DNA of 11,550 nucleotides from JAFGKK01 sp049684495 (GTDB lineage Bacteria > Chloroflexota > Anaerolineae > Anaerolineales > RBG-16-64-43): assembly GCA_049684495.1 (NCBI GenBank), contig JBAVFZ010000344.1:1-11550 (forward strand), written 5' to 3'. The notes beneath the pieces were generated by a model. It saw only the letters and a program-made list of their open reading frames with translations, did no database searches and was not told the origin of the DNA. Positions 1 through 6,718 of this stretch are shown piece by piece (within the stretch, counting starts at the first letter, position 1; every line of letters starts with the position of its first letter). Made by a program: the position numbers and the translations under genes.

Positions 1-14
1 ATTTCCGGCCGACG

Positions 15-26
15 GTAGGGGCGACC
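15..26 (+). repeat. Short dispersed-type repeat, copy 1
   Basis: The 12-mer GTAGGGGCGACC occurs here and again, exactly inverted, at 234-245. The two copies bracket the gene-free stretch at the left end of the window. From memory, sequences of the form GTAGGGGCGACCC are common short intergenic repeats in several environmental bacterial groups; I cannot confirm that here. This copy lacks the second half (GGGTCGCC) that turns the other copy into a hairpin. Confidence 0.55.
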
Positions 27-71
27 AGAAAGTGGAAGAATGGTTACCTTGGATGAAACCTTGCCTTCGTT

Positions 72-177
72 TGATCGTCATTCCCGCGCCTGCCCTCGCG
101 CAGTGGGGGTGTTTTTAGCGGGAATCCGGGATTTTCAGGAGTGGATGCCCGCTTAGTACACGCGGGCATGACGATCA
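72..177. repeat. Nested palindromic (MITE/REP-like) element of about 106 bp
   Basis: The ends, 72-88 and 161-177, are inverted repeats matching at 16 of 17 positions (core GTCATTCCCGCG facing CGCGGGCATGAC). Inside lies a second inverted repeat, 115-127 against 143-155, matching at 11 of 13 positions (TTAGCGGGAATCC facing GGATGCCCGCTTA). The whole element could fold as one long hairpin with an internal stem. There is no open frame that looks coding and no obvious target-site duplication at the edges. The GTCATTCCCGC core resembles intergenic repeats known from many bacteria (for example the Neisseria dRS3 type, ATTCCC-N-GGGAAT); that relation is by resemblance only. The remainder of 1-241 outside this element and the 15-26 and 222-245 repeats shows nothing I can assign. 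Confidence 0.7.
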
Positions 178-221
178 TGGATGTCCCAGTAATTCTTTGT
201 GGACAGCCCCTGATTAAAACC

Positions 222-240
222 GGCGACCCGATGGGTCGCC
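222..240 (-). terminator. Hairpin just after the last gene, possible intrinsic terminator
   Basis: An 8-bp perfect stem (GGCGACCC / GGGTCGCC) with a 3-base loop starts two bases beyond the stop codon of the methyltransferase at 242. In the minus-strand transcript the stem is followed by GG and then only four Ts, so the U-tract is short and displaced. It may terminate transcription at the end of the gene block, or act only as a 3' stabilising hairpin. The stem is also half of a dispersed-type repeat (see 222-245), so termination may be incidental. Confidence 0.45.
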
Positions 241-245
241 CCTAC
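222..245 (-). repeat. GTAGGGGCGACCC-type palindromic repeat, copy 2, containing a stop codon
   Basis: Read on the minus strand this begins GTAGGGGCGACCC and closes with GGGTCGCC. Its first 12 bases are an exact inverted copy of 15-26. The TAG inside GTAGGGG is the stop codon (242-244) of the methyltransferase gene, so the repeat overlaps the end of the coding region. Directly upstream of the TAG the coding strand is an unbroken 27-base purine tract (245-271) that encodes a Lys/Gly/Arg-rich tail. Confidence 0.6.
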
Positions 246-1054
246 TTTTTCCTTTTCCCCTTCCCCTTCTCAGGTATTTTCCTGGCGCAGACACAAATTA
301 AAACCGGGTAATCCGGGTCGGCTTCGGTAAGCGCAGCGGGTGGAATTTCCTCCGCGGCCAGGCCGTACAGGAAGGCGGCCGCCATCCGCACGTTGCCGCT
401 CGTTTCCAATTCGATTCCCTCCGACGGAAACACCTCCCCGAACAACCGCCGGACGGCATCCGGCGTCATCCGCCAGAAATCCCCCCACCGGTCCGCATCG
501 TATCGGCTTATCTGGGAAAGGCTGGGGATGGTCACCAGTGCGGCCCCGCCGGGTTTAAGAAGCCGGTGGATGTTCTTCACCGCCGAATGGATGTCGTAGA
601 TGACATGCAGAGTCTGGGTCAACAAAAGGCAGTCGTACGTTTCCCACTTGAGACCGCGCCCGGAGACAAGATCCCCGACGATATTGGCCTCCGGGTTCCC
701 CTCGACCGCATGCAGCACATCCGCCTGGGTGACGCGGCTTCCGCCGAATTGCAGCGTATATCCCCGCTCGCCTATCTCGAGCACCCGGCCGCGGATATCC
801 GCCGAATGCCGCTCCAAAAAACGCTCCATGAGAAACCGGTCGATCGGGGTTCCGCGGTCGAAGGCAAATTGCCGGCTGGCGGGCCGGGCCGGAAGCGGCA
901 GGATGCCCGCCGGCCAGAATCTCCAGCGATTAACCGTCCGGTGTAGAAAAAAAATAAAATTGGAGAAAGGCCCTTTCTTGGTCATGCGGTCAATCCTACC
1001 GGAAGCGGCTCGTAAATTCAATCCGAACCGCCGTAATGAATCTCCGATGTCCAT
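242..1054 (-). CDS. SAM-methyltransferase-fold protein with altered SAM-binding loop
   Basis: This 270-residue soluble protein resembles class I (Methyltransf_11-type) methyltransferases found next to glycosyltransferases. The first strand and its loop read VLEIGERGYT at 91-100, where typical enzymes have VLEIGCGxG, so the glycine-rich loop is not canonical. Other family marks are D112-V-L-H, D128 in IVGDL, the strand-4 region TYDCLLLTQTLHVIYD (139-154), the LLKPGG turn (165-170) and SQISRYDADRWGDFWR (180-195). From memory, the same altered loop occurs in a recurring family in polysaccharide clusters, so it is probably not decay. The substrate is unknown, plausibly a sugar. The tail KGKGKRKK ends at a stop inside a repeat. 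The chosen start at 1054 lies 22 bases after the upstream stop, behind a purine-rich AAGAGAG. An alternative start at 985 (Met24) has AGGA 8 bases ahead. Methyltransferase fold is likely; activity is uncertain. Confidence 0.8.
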   Translation of the reverse strand: MDIGDSLRRFGLNLRAASGRIDRMTKKGPFSNFIFFLHRTVNRWRFWPAGILPLPARPASRQFAFDRGTPIDRFLMERFLERHSADIRGRVLEIGERGYTLQFGGSRVTQADVLHAVEGNPEANIVGDLVSGRGLKWETYDCLLLTQTLHVIYDIHSAVKNIHRLLKPGGAALVTIPSLSQISRYDADRWGDFWRMTPDAVRRLFGEVFPSEGIELETSGNVRMAAAFLYGLAAEEIPPAALTEADPDYPVLICVCARKIPEKGKGKRKK

Positions 1055-1076
1055 CGCCCGGCTCTCTTCGAAAACG

Positions 1077-2948
1077 TCAGGGGAGCCGGAATATCAAGTA
1101 GTTCCCGAAAACAGCCTCCGGCGTTATCCCCTGAAGGGCATCCGGTATACCGGCGTTTGAATCCACCACCTCCCAGATCTCGCAGGAGGATTCCTCGGGG
1201 CATTCACCGGGACCGGCATTCCGTACGCCGTAACGGGCGAGGAGAATGTAGTCGAACCAATACGCAAATAGAAAATCCGGATGCTGGGGCTCCCCCGGCA
1301 AAGGAGAATCGACCAGCTTATATTCCACCCGCAGCACCCGATCCTCCCCGGTTCCGGCCTTGCCCGCCAGGAACTCCACGACCTTCCATTGATTGCTATC
1401 CGCCCCGCTGTACCCTTCGTCCCGGATTTGGGAAATCCGTTCCGCCATATAGGGAACCGGCAGCAAAGCCACACCCAATGCGGCGGCCAGAATCCAAAAC
1501 AACGGACGGGCACGAAGGACATGCTCCGCCAGCCAGTGCAGGAACAGAACCATCACCAGAACCTGAAGCGGCCACATGAACCAGAAGCGTTCCGGCCTTC
1601 CGGGTTCCGCAAAAATCACGAGAATAATCCACGGCAGGCTGAAGGCGATACAGAGGATGGTGCTGTCCGGGTTGCCATCCGGCACATAAACGGAGAGGAA
1701 TAATCCCAGGCAGATGGAAAACCAGATCCAAGGCATGTATTCCCGGAATTGAACGGCCGCCAGAATGATGTTGTGGTTGACGGCATTATCCGCCGCGAAT
1801 TTTTCCAGAACGGCCGGGTTCGCCGTCAGATAAATCACCAGCATCCCCGCCGCCGCCAACGCCAGGGGGATCCATTTTCTTTTCACGGCGACCGCCTGGA
1901 CGATCTTCTCCAGGGGTTTCCATGCCCGCGCCACAACCCAACCCAGCGTCATCCAACCGATCATGAACACCAGCCAAAGGATCGAACCGGAAAAACGCTC
2001 GGCGCCGAGGACGAATAAATCCTGGTCGAAATTGCGGTCGACGTTCATCATCATCCGGCACGAGCCGTAGGCCAATTGTTGTTTCCATCCGGGAAGCGGA
2101 TAGACGACCCGCGCCTCGATGTCCGTTCCTCCGACGTACGGAAGATAGGTGCCCTCCGGCACATCGTTTTCCCCGGGTTGGGTGGCGTAACAGTAGATGG
2201 GAGCCTCCGAATTGCCCTCCCACACCGTATCCGCCGGACGCTGCAGAAGCATAGACGCCAAATCCACAAATCCCCGGCCATATTCATATTTCAGGTATGG
2301 AAACCACACGAGCAATCCGAATGCCGCCGAAAGCAGCAGGCTCTTCCACCCGATCGGCGGACGGAAAATCAACCACAACACGGGGATGACGAGCAGGAAA
2401 GGCACAATCGAGAGATGAAAGTACATCCCGAACGCCATTACGGCCAGGGCCGCGCCCAGAGCCCATGCGGCGCGCCGCTTAACCCATCGGAGGAGAAAAT
2501 ACAGGGAGGCCACGATAAAAAGCGGATGACCGATGGGCCACAATCCCGACGACCCCAAAAGGGATAAGGCGAACACCACCGCCGTCGAAATCGCTACCAT
2601 CCGGCCGAAGGCTTCGCGCGCGGCCAGGTATAAAAAAAACAAGGTGGCGTACACGATCCATACGGTCCCCGCCAGATCCTGCAGCCGGGGATCCGAAGCG
2701 GTCCATACGCCCGGGATCAGGAAAAAAAACGCGCCGGGAGGACTGTAGGAGGAGTAACTGGACAGTTGACCCTTTTCCACAACGCGGCCGGTGGAAAGGA
2801 ATTCATTCGCTCCGGCGTAATATGGGAGCATATCCACATGAAGAAGCTCGCGGCCTTTCCACCCCTGAAACCGAAGGAGAATGGCAAAAGCGCCCGCCGC
2901 GAGGATTATTAACAGATCAAGCCAGATTGTGGATTTTAATTTAGGCAT
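1077..2948 (-). CDS. Integral membrane GT-C-like glycosyltransferase (family 39/ArnT-like)
   Basis: This 623-residue polytopic membrane protein has a first membrane segment at about 9-26, followed by an outer loop with an acidic residue (HVDMLPYY, D39) and the stretch SSYSSYSPPGAFFFLIPG at 63-80. About ten further hydrophobic segments run to roughly residue 505. The last ~120 residues are a soluble, probably extracytoplasmic domain with three cysteines. Layout and length fit GT-C transferases that move a sugar from polyprenyl phosphate onto a lipid, glycan or protein outside the membrane. The usual adjacent acidic pair after the first segment is here a single Asp, so catalytic identity is less sure than for the other two GT-C proteins in the window. 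The start at 2948 has GGGGAG (2955-2960) 6 bases ahead. It lies 263 bases after the previous gene, so it may be transcribed separately, and 22 bases before the downstream methyltransferase. Acceptor and donor cannot be read from sequence. Confidence 0.75.
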   Translation of the reverse strand: MPKLKSTIWLDLLIILAAGAFAILLRFQGWKGRELLHVDMLPYYAGANEFLSTGRVVEKGQLSSYSSYSPPGAFFFLIPGVWTASDPRLQDLAGTVWIVYATLFFLYLAAREAFGRMVAISTAVVFALSLLGSSGLWPIGHPLFIVASLYFLLRWVKRRAAWALGAALAVMAFGMYFHLSIVPFLLVIPVLWLIFRPPIGWKSLLLSAAFGLLVWFPYLKYEYGRGFVDLASMLLQRPADTVWEGNSEAPIYCYATQPGENDVPEGTYLPYVGGTDIEARVVYPLPGWKQQLAYGSCRMMMNVDRNFDQDLFVLGAERFSGSILWLVFMIGWMTLGWVVARAWKPLEKIVQAVAVKRKWIPLALAAAGMLVIYLTANPAVLEKFAADNAVNHNIILAAVQFREYMPWIWFSICLGLFLSVYVPDGNPDSTILCIAFSLPWIILVIFAEPGRPERFWFMWPLQVLVMVLFLHWLAEHVLRARPLFWILAAALGVALLPVPYMAERISQIRDEGYSGADSNQWKVVEFLAGKAGTGEDRVLRVEYKLVDSPLPGEPQHPDFLFAYWFDYILLARYGVRNAGPGECPEESSCEIWEVVDSNAGIPDALQGITPEAVFGNYLIFRLP

Positions 2949-3053
2949 CCATCGCTCCCCAGAAAATGCCGTTGCTCAACAATACGAATCCGGCGGGCCA
3001 ATATTCCTGGAATAGTATTTACTCAGCCTGATTTCTCTTTCTTGTACGCTGAA

Positions 3054-3132
3054 ACACCGAAAAGAGCCGAAAACACCGAATTATTTTTTTTTAGAATCCG
3101 TGTAATCGGCTCTTCTCCGTGAAATCCGTGTA
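3054..3132. repeat. Imperfect palindrome with internal direct repeats, in the 263-bp gap
   Basis: Arms 3055-3082 and 3094-3121 are inverted copies matching at 21 of 28 positions without gaps, including a perfect 9-bp core (AAGAGCCGA 3062-3070, TCGGCTCTT 3106-3114). The loop is 11 bases, ATTTTTTTTTA. Each arm repeats itself: ACACCGAA at 3054-3061 and 3073-3080, AATCCGTGTA at 3095-3104 and 3123-3132. AATCCGTGTAAT-like strings are, from memory, frequent intergenic repeats in environmental bacteria. The rest of the gap holds a perfect 12-bp palindrome TGGAATATTCCA (3159-3170) and a direct repeat CCTGGAATA at 3006-3014 and 3157-3165, one on each side of the palindrome. I see no convincing promoter or strong intrinsic terminator in 2949-3211. 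Confidence 0.65.
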
Positions 3133-3211
3133 CGCTTTTCCCGGCCTGAGCAGATACCTGGAATATTCCATTATGGATAATAAAAAAATCCAGAATTGCT
3201 TGCGCTCGCCG

Positions 3212-4171
3212 CTAAATCGTACCCCTGGAAAACAATACGCGTAGCCAGCGTGCTTCGCGCCGGAAAGCGGGAAACCGCAGTACCCGCGGGAGCACGGCCC
3301 GTCGCCAGGCAATAGCGCCCATGGGCTTTCCCTTCATCACATCCGCCAGTATCAGCCGCAACACCTGCCGGCAAGTGAGGATTTCCGGTTCCCGGCGAAT
3401 CCCGTCCGGGAAGGGTTCGAGGTATCCCAGCAGCCAGCTCCAGAATTCCAGTTCGTTCTTCTGATGCGCCACCGGATCGCTGAAGAGCTGCGCTACGGAA
3501 GATTGGCCGTGCTGGCGGTAACGGGCGACAAAGGCCGAATCCGCCCGCACCGGATAATTCAAACTCAGTTTGGCCCATACCGCCATGTCGGTGCGCACTT
3601 TGCGGAACCGTTCTTCGAAACCGCCGAGCGATTGAAGCGCGGACCGGCGCATCAGCGTGGCCGTCGGGCACGGGTAAACGTTCGCGTCGCGCAGGAACGC
3701 GACGGTGAGTTCCGGCGGATCATAGACGCGGTCTTCGAGCGGCGCGAACGGCTGATCCCAGCCCTTCCCTTCCGCCGGATTTTCAAAGAAATAATGCACG
3801 CGCGCGAAGGTCATCGCCGCCTGCGGGAATTCTTCCAGGATCCCGAGTTGGCGCTCCAGCTTGTCCGGCAGCCAGATATCGTCCGCGTCGAGGAAGGCGA
3901 TGTACTCTCCGCGCGCGATCTTTAATCCGCGGTTGCGCGCCGCGCTCGCCCCGTGCGGGGTTGAGGGTTCCGGCATCAGCGCGCGCACCCTTTGCGGGTC
4001 GCGCCGCGCATACTCCCGGGCCGCTTCCGCGCCCCCGTCGTCCGAACCGTCGTCGACCAGGATGATTTCCCAATCCGCCTCGGTCTGGGCGTAGACCGAT
4101 TCCACCGCATCCGCCAGAAACCGGCGCATGTTCAGGAAAGGGATGATGACGCTGATCTTCGGGTCCGGCAT
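3212..4171 (-). CDS. Family 2 glycosyltransferase (GT-A fold)
   Basis: This 319-residue cytoplasmic enzyme is expected to transfer a sugar from a nucleotide sugar to a growing glycan or lipid acceptor. The N-terminus ISVIIPFLN (6-14) is the classic first strand. EIILVDDGSDD (35-45) binds the nucleotide, SAARNRGLKIARGEYIAFLDADD (76-98) leads into the metal-binding DAD (95-97), and LGGFEERFR (182-190) with TDMAVWAKL (194-202) matches the acceptor/catalytic region. Here TD replaces the more usual ED, which may or may not matter. YRQHGQSSV (218-226) also fits the family. Translation could begin at 4282, but that would add 37 residues lying inside the upstream gene. The start at 4171 puts Met four residues before the conserved strand and 4 bases after the upstream stop (4176-4178). 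No good ribosome binding site is visible, which suggests coupling to the upstream gene. Specificity is unknown. Confidence 0.92.
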   Translation of the reverse strand: MPDPKISVIIPFLNMRRFLADAVESVYAQTEADWEIILVDDGSDDGGAEAAREYARRDPQRVRALMPEPSTPHGASAARNRGLKIARGEYIAFLDADDIWLPDKLERQLGILEEFPQAAMTFARVHYFFENPAEGKGWDQPFAPLEDRVYDPPELTVAFLRDANVYPCPTATLMRRSALQSLGGFEERFRKVRTDMAVWAKLSLNYPVRADSAFVARYRQHGQSSVAQLFSDPVAHQKNELEFWSWLLGYLEPFPDGIRREPEILTCRQVLRLILADVMKGKPMGAIAWRRAVLPRVLRFPAFRREARWLRVLFSRGTI

Positions 4172-4175
4172 CGGG

Positions 4176-5798
4176 TCAGGGAGTAAACGTATAAATCGTC
4201 CGCGAACCGTCGCGGCTGGCATAGACCGGGGAAAGGGTATTTTCCACAATCGGAACAAAATCGGGCGCCAGCGTCCGCACATCGTTGTCCATCATAAGGT
4301 AGCGGCACCCCGACTCCTCCATCGCGGCGCGCAGCGCATCCGAATCGCGCACCTCGTAGAAAAGCTGCCAGTGCCCGTACACGGAGTGGTTGGAATAGAT
4401 CACCTCGGCGGAGCTGTAGGCGATGATGCACTCGCCGCGCGGAACCTGGTCCGAGAGTTCGACCAGCCAGCTCCGGTAATCCGCCTCCCATTGCCGCTGG
4501 GCGCCCCAGCCGCGGTATTGGCCTGCCACGAAGGCGGCATTCCCGCCCACCATCGCCACGGCGACCAGCAGCCAGACCACGCTGAGCGACAACTGCTCCG
4601 GCTTCACGACGGATCGCAGTTGGGCGATCACCGGGACGGCTCCCGCCACGGCCAGTGCAAGCAGGACCGGAAAAAGCATCCCGAAGAACCCCGGCCGGTA
4701 GGAGGCCAGGGCGTAACCCCCAAGCGGGAGGCACCACAACAGCGCCAATCCGAGGACCGCGCGATGGGCCGAACGCCAGAGGACCGCCGCGCCTCCGGCC
4801 GCCATGAACAGGAACATCGCGCCCCCCAGGATGCTGTAGGCGTCGTAGAACATGCGCACCGCATTCGCCGCCGTCAGCGGGAGCCGGGATAGAAAGGCCC
4901 TCGGATTGCGGGCGATCGCGCGCAGGACGCTGTATCCGTTCTCCTCCGCCGATCCGTACAGGTCGGCCGAACTGGGCGAGGGGACGACCTCATACCGGTC
5001 GGTGTATAGGAAGTTGTGCCCCTGCTCAAACGCCAGGTAGCTGCGCTGCCCGAGCTGCGGATCCCAGGAGCCGGTGGCGATTCCGTTCACCAAAATGTAC
5101 ACAATTACCGGCAATAAGAATCCCCCCGCGAAGACTGCGGCTTCCCGCACCGCGGATTTATTGCGCCCGCGGAAGAACCAAAGTATCGGGATCAATATCA
5201 CGCCGAGCAGCAGGCCGTCCAAGCGGGCCAGCGCGGCAAAGCCGAGCAGCAGGCCGATCCCGATCCAGCGCGCCGTGCCGATCGGCTTCCCGTCCCGCTT
5301 CTCCCCGATCCACCCGGCGGCGAGAACCGCGAAACTCAACCCGGCCAGAACGGAATAGAGCGAGTCGGCGGTCACCATCAGAATGGTCGATACCGGCCGG
5401 GCGATGGCGGTGAGCGCCATCGCCGCCCAACCCGCCCGCTTTCCACCCAATGCTTTTCCGGCGATGTACGCCGCCGCCATCAGACCGATCAGCAGGATCG
5501 TCCGGCGCACCATGGAGACATACCCCAGCAGCATGTGATCGCGCGGGAAGAAAATGTAGATGAGACCGTTGAGGATTCCCGCCAGCGGTCCGCTTCCGAG
5601 GGGCATCAGGGTGCCGTGCTCCACCAGATTGACCCCGTCGAAGAGGTATCCGCTGTCGTCCAGGCCCGGGAACAGCACGGTCAGAACGGGCAGCTGGATG
5701 AGGATACCGGCGGCGATGATCAGCAGGCCGACGATCCGGTCGCGCCAGGGCGACGGATTCGTGTTTTTATTCCGGTCGATATTCTTCGAGGCTGCCAT
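4176..5798 (-). CDS. GT-C-fold membrane glycosyltransferase (family 39-like)
   Basis: This 540-residue protein has about ten to twelve membrane segments. After the first segment (about 22-44) the outer loop reads FPGLDDSGYLFDG (43-55). The Asp pair at 47-48 matches the conserved acidic motif of GT-C enzymes that use polyprenyl-phosphate sugars. A short tail of about 110 residues after the last segment (WVVE-like QRQWEADYRSWLVEL onward) is predicted outside the membrane and ends SRDGSRTIYTFTP. The longest open frame starts at 5903, inside the preceding gene. I chose the start at 5798 because AAAGGA (5808-5813) lies 9 bases ahead and the first 20 residues are then a short, charged cytoplasmic leader before the first membrane segment. 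It is 29 bases downstream of the preceding stop and 4 bases from the GT2 start. Its role is inferred to be the extracytoplasmic addition of a sugar to the cluster's glycan. Confidence 0.82.
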   Translation of the reverse strand: MAASKNIDRNKNTNPSPWRDRIVGLLIIAAGILIQLPVLTVLFPGLDDSGYLFDGVNLVEHGTLMPLGSGPLAGILNGLIYIFFPRDHMLLGYVSMVRRTILLIGLMAAAYIAGKALGGKRAGWAAMALTAIARPVSTILMVTADSLYSVLAGLSFAVLAAGWIGEKRDGKPIGTARWIGIGLLLGFAALARLDGLLLGVILIPILWFFRGRNKSAVREAAVFAGGFLLPVIVYILVNGIATGSWDPQLGQRSYLAFEQGHNFLYTDRYEVVPSPSSADLYGSAEENGYSVLRAIARNPRAFLSRLPLTAANAVRMFYDAYSILGGAMFLFMAAGGAAVLWRSAHRAVLGLALLWCLPLGGYALASYRPGFFGMLFPVLLALAVAGAVPVIAQLRSVVKPEQLSLSVVWLLVAVAMVGGNAAFVAGQYRGWGAQRQWEADYRSWLVELSDQVPRGECIIAYSSAEVIYSNHSVYGHWQLFYEVRDSDALRAAMEESGCRYLMMDNDVRTLAPDFVPIVENTLSPVYASRDGSRTIYTFTP

Positions 5799-5807
5799 CG
5801 CGCCGTA

Positions 5808-5813
5808 TCCTTT
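5808..5813 (-). promoter_or_regulatory. Ribosome binding site deciding the start at 5798
   Basis: AAAGGA on the minus strand, 9 bases before ATG 5798. It supports this start over the upstream in-frame ATG at 5903, which would make the protein overlap the preceding gene by about 76 bases. Confidence 0.65.
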
Positions 5814-5827
5814 CACGCGCCCTCCCG

Positions 5828-6706
5828 TTACGACGGTTTCCAGCGCTTGGTTCCCAGGATCCAGACCCGGAGAAGATCGGGGAGGGTCTGCAGCCGCCGC
5901 CAAAGGATGGGGCCGGAAACGGCGGGGACGATCCGCCCGTCCGGGCGGATCCGATGGGTGGCATCGCTCGTGTTATACAAATACCGCACTTCGCTCGCCA
6001 AGCTGAAATTGCCCCGGGCTTCCTCGCCCTGCAGAACTCCGGCCAGGCCCCCCGGGTGGTAGCTGTAATCGTGGTTCTGGTGTATCGCCAGGATGAAATC
6101 CGAACCGACGATCACGTCCATCTTCCAGGCGCGCGCCCAAAAGATAAGCCAGTTATCCCATCCGAAGCGGCCTATCACCAATGGCGGAAAATCGGCAATT
6201 CCTTGCGATCCTCCCCAGGCACTTTTCGGAAACATGAAATAATCCAGGGCGGATTTAGCTCCCGGTTTTCCTTTGGTTCGCGCCGTTTCCAGCAGGCGCG
6301 GTTCCCAATCCGATGTGGCAAAATCGAACCGCTCGCGAATATCGGTGTCCCAGCGCCGTCCGGTCATCAGGAAAGGCTTGCGTCGGCCGGATACCGCCTG
6401 GATTGCCTGGGGCAGTTTACCGGTATACAAAATATCTGCGTTGGAATACATGACCAGGGGGAAGGAGGCTTGTTGAACGGCCGTTGCGAAAACCGAACTC
6501 AGGAGAGGGGTCCCGAATTTATTCCGTTCGACATCCGGTATCAGCCGCGCTCCCAGTTCGCGCGCCACTTCCGCCGAACCCGTTTCCTCACCCAAGAGGA
6601 GCACCTCGGATTGCGGCAGCAGCCTGCGCCAACAGGCCAGCGTATTGTATTGGGTTACACCGACATGCCCGGTAAACGGCTTGGTTGTGGTAAACAGAGT
6701 GATCAT
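5828..6706 (-). CDS. Putative GT-A-like glycosyltransferase, paralog B
   Basis: This 292-residue soluble protein has an N-terminus, MITLFTTTKPF, that begins directly with a beta strand as in nucleotide-sugar-binding folds. Recognisable blocks are YSNADILY (87-94, with NAD at 89-91 where GT-A enzymes have DxD), TGRRWD (115-120), DYFMFP (155-160), VIGRFGWDNWLI (177-188), HQNHDYSYHPGG (209-220) and DATHR (248-252). The same blocks occur at nearly the same positions in the protein at 8072-8989, so the two are clear paralogs (blocks identical, intervening sequence diverged). I recall such proteins only as hypothetical or glycosyltransferase-like entries in glycan clusters. The function is inferred from the fold-like features and context, not demonstrated. 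It starts 12 bases after the dehydrogenase stop with only a weak ribosome binding site, so coupling is likely. There is no signal peptide or membrane segment. Confidence 0.8.
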   Translation of the reverse strand: MITLFTTTKPFTGHVGVTQYNTLACWRRLLPQSEVLLLGEETGSAEVARELGARLIPDVERNKFGTPLLSSVFATAVQQASFPLVMYSNADILYTGKLPQAIQAVSGRRKPFLMTGRRWDTDIRERFDFATSDWEPRLLETARTKGKPGAKSALDYFMFPKSAWGGSQGIADFPPLVIGRFGWDNWLIFWARAWKMDVIVGSDFILAIHQNHDYSYHPGGLAGVLQGEEARGNFSLASEVRYLYNTSDATHRIRPDGRIVPAVSGPILWRRLQTLPDLLRVWILGTKRWKPS

Positions 6707-6718
6707 AACAGCGAAGGA

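Noticed and set aside
72..177. CRISPR-like repeat or insertion sequence
   Set aside because: No regularly spaced direct repeats and no room for, or trace of, a transposase; it is a palindromic element only.
242..1054. Pseudogene call for the methyltransferase with altered motif I
   Set aside because: The frame is intact, the rest of the fold is conserved, and I recall the same altered loop in related proteins, so decay is not supported.
3012..3040. Possible promoter for the gene starting at 2948 (minus-strand TACTAT as -10)
   Set aside because: No -35-like hexamer at suitable spacing; in AT-rich DNA a single TACTAT is expected by chance.
3175..3191. Possible terminator after the GT2 gene (seven Ts on the minus strand)
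   Set aside because: The T run is not preceded by a GC-rich stem; only a 4-bp GGAT/ATCC pairing surrounds it.
4128..4892. 254-codon plus-strand open frame, and other long antisense frames (600-1160, 5954-6853, 9019-9909, 10762-11403)
   Set aside because: These are shadows of GC-rich minus-strand genes, with atypical composition and no recognisable motifs or ribosome binding sites.
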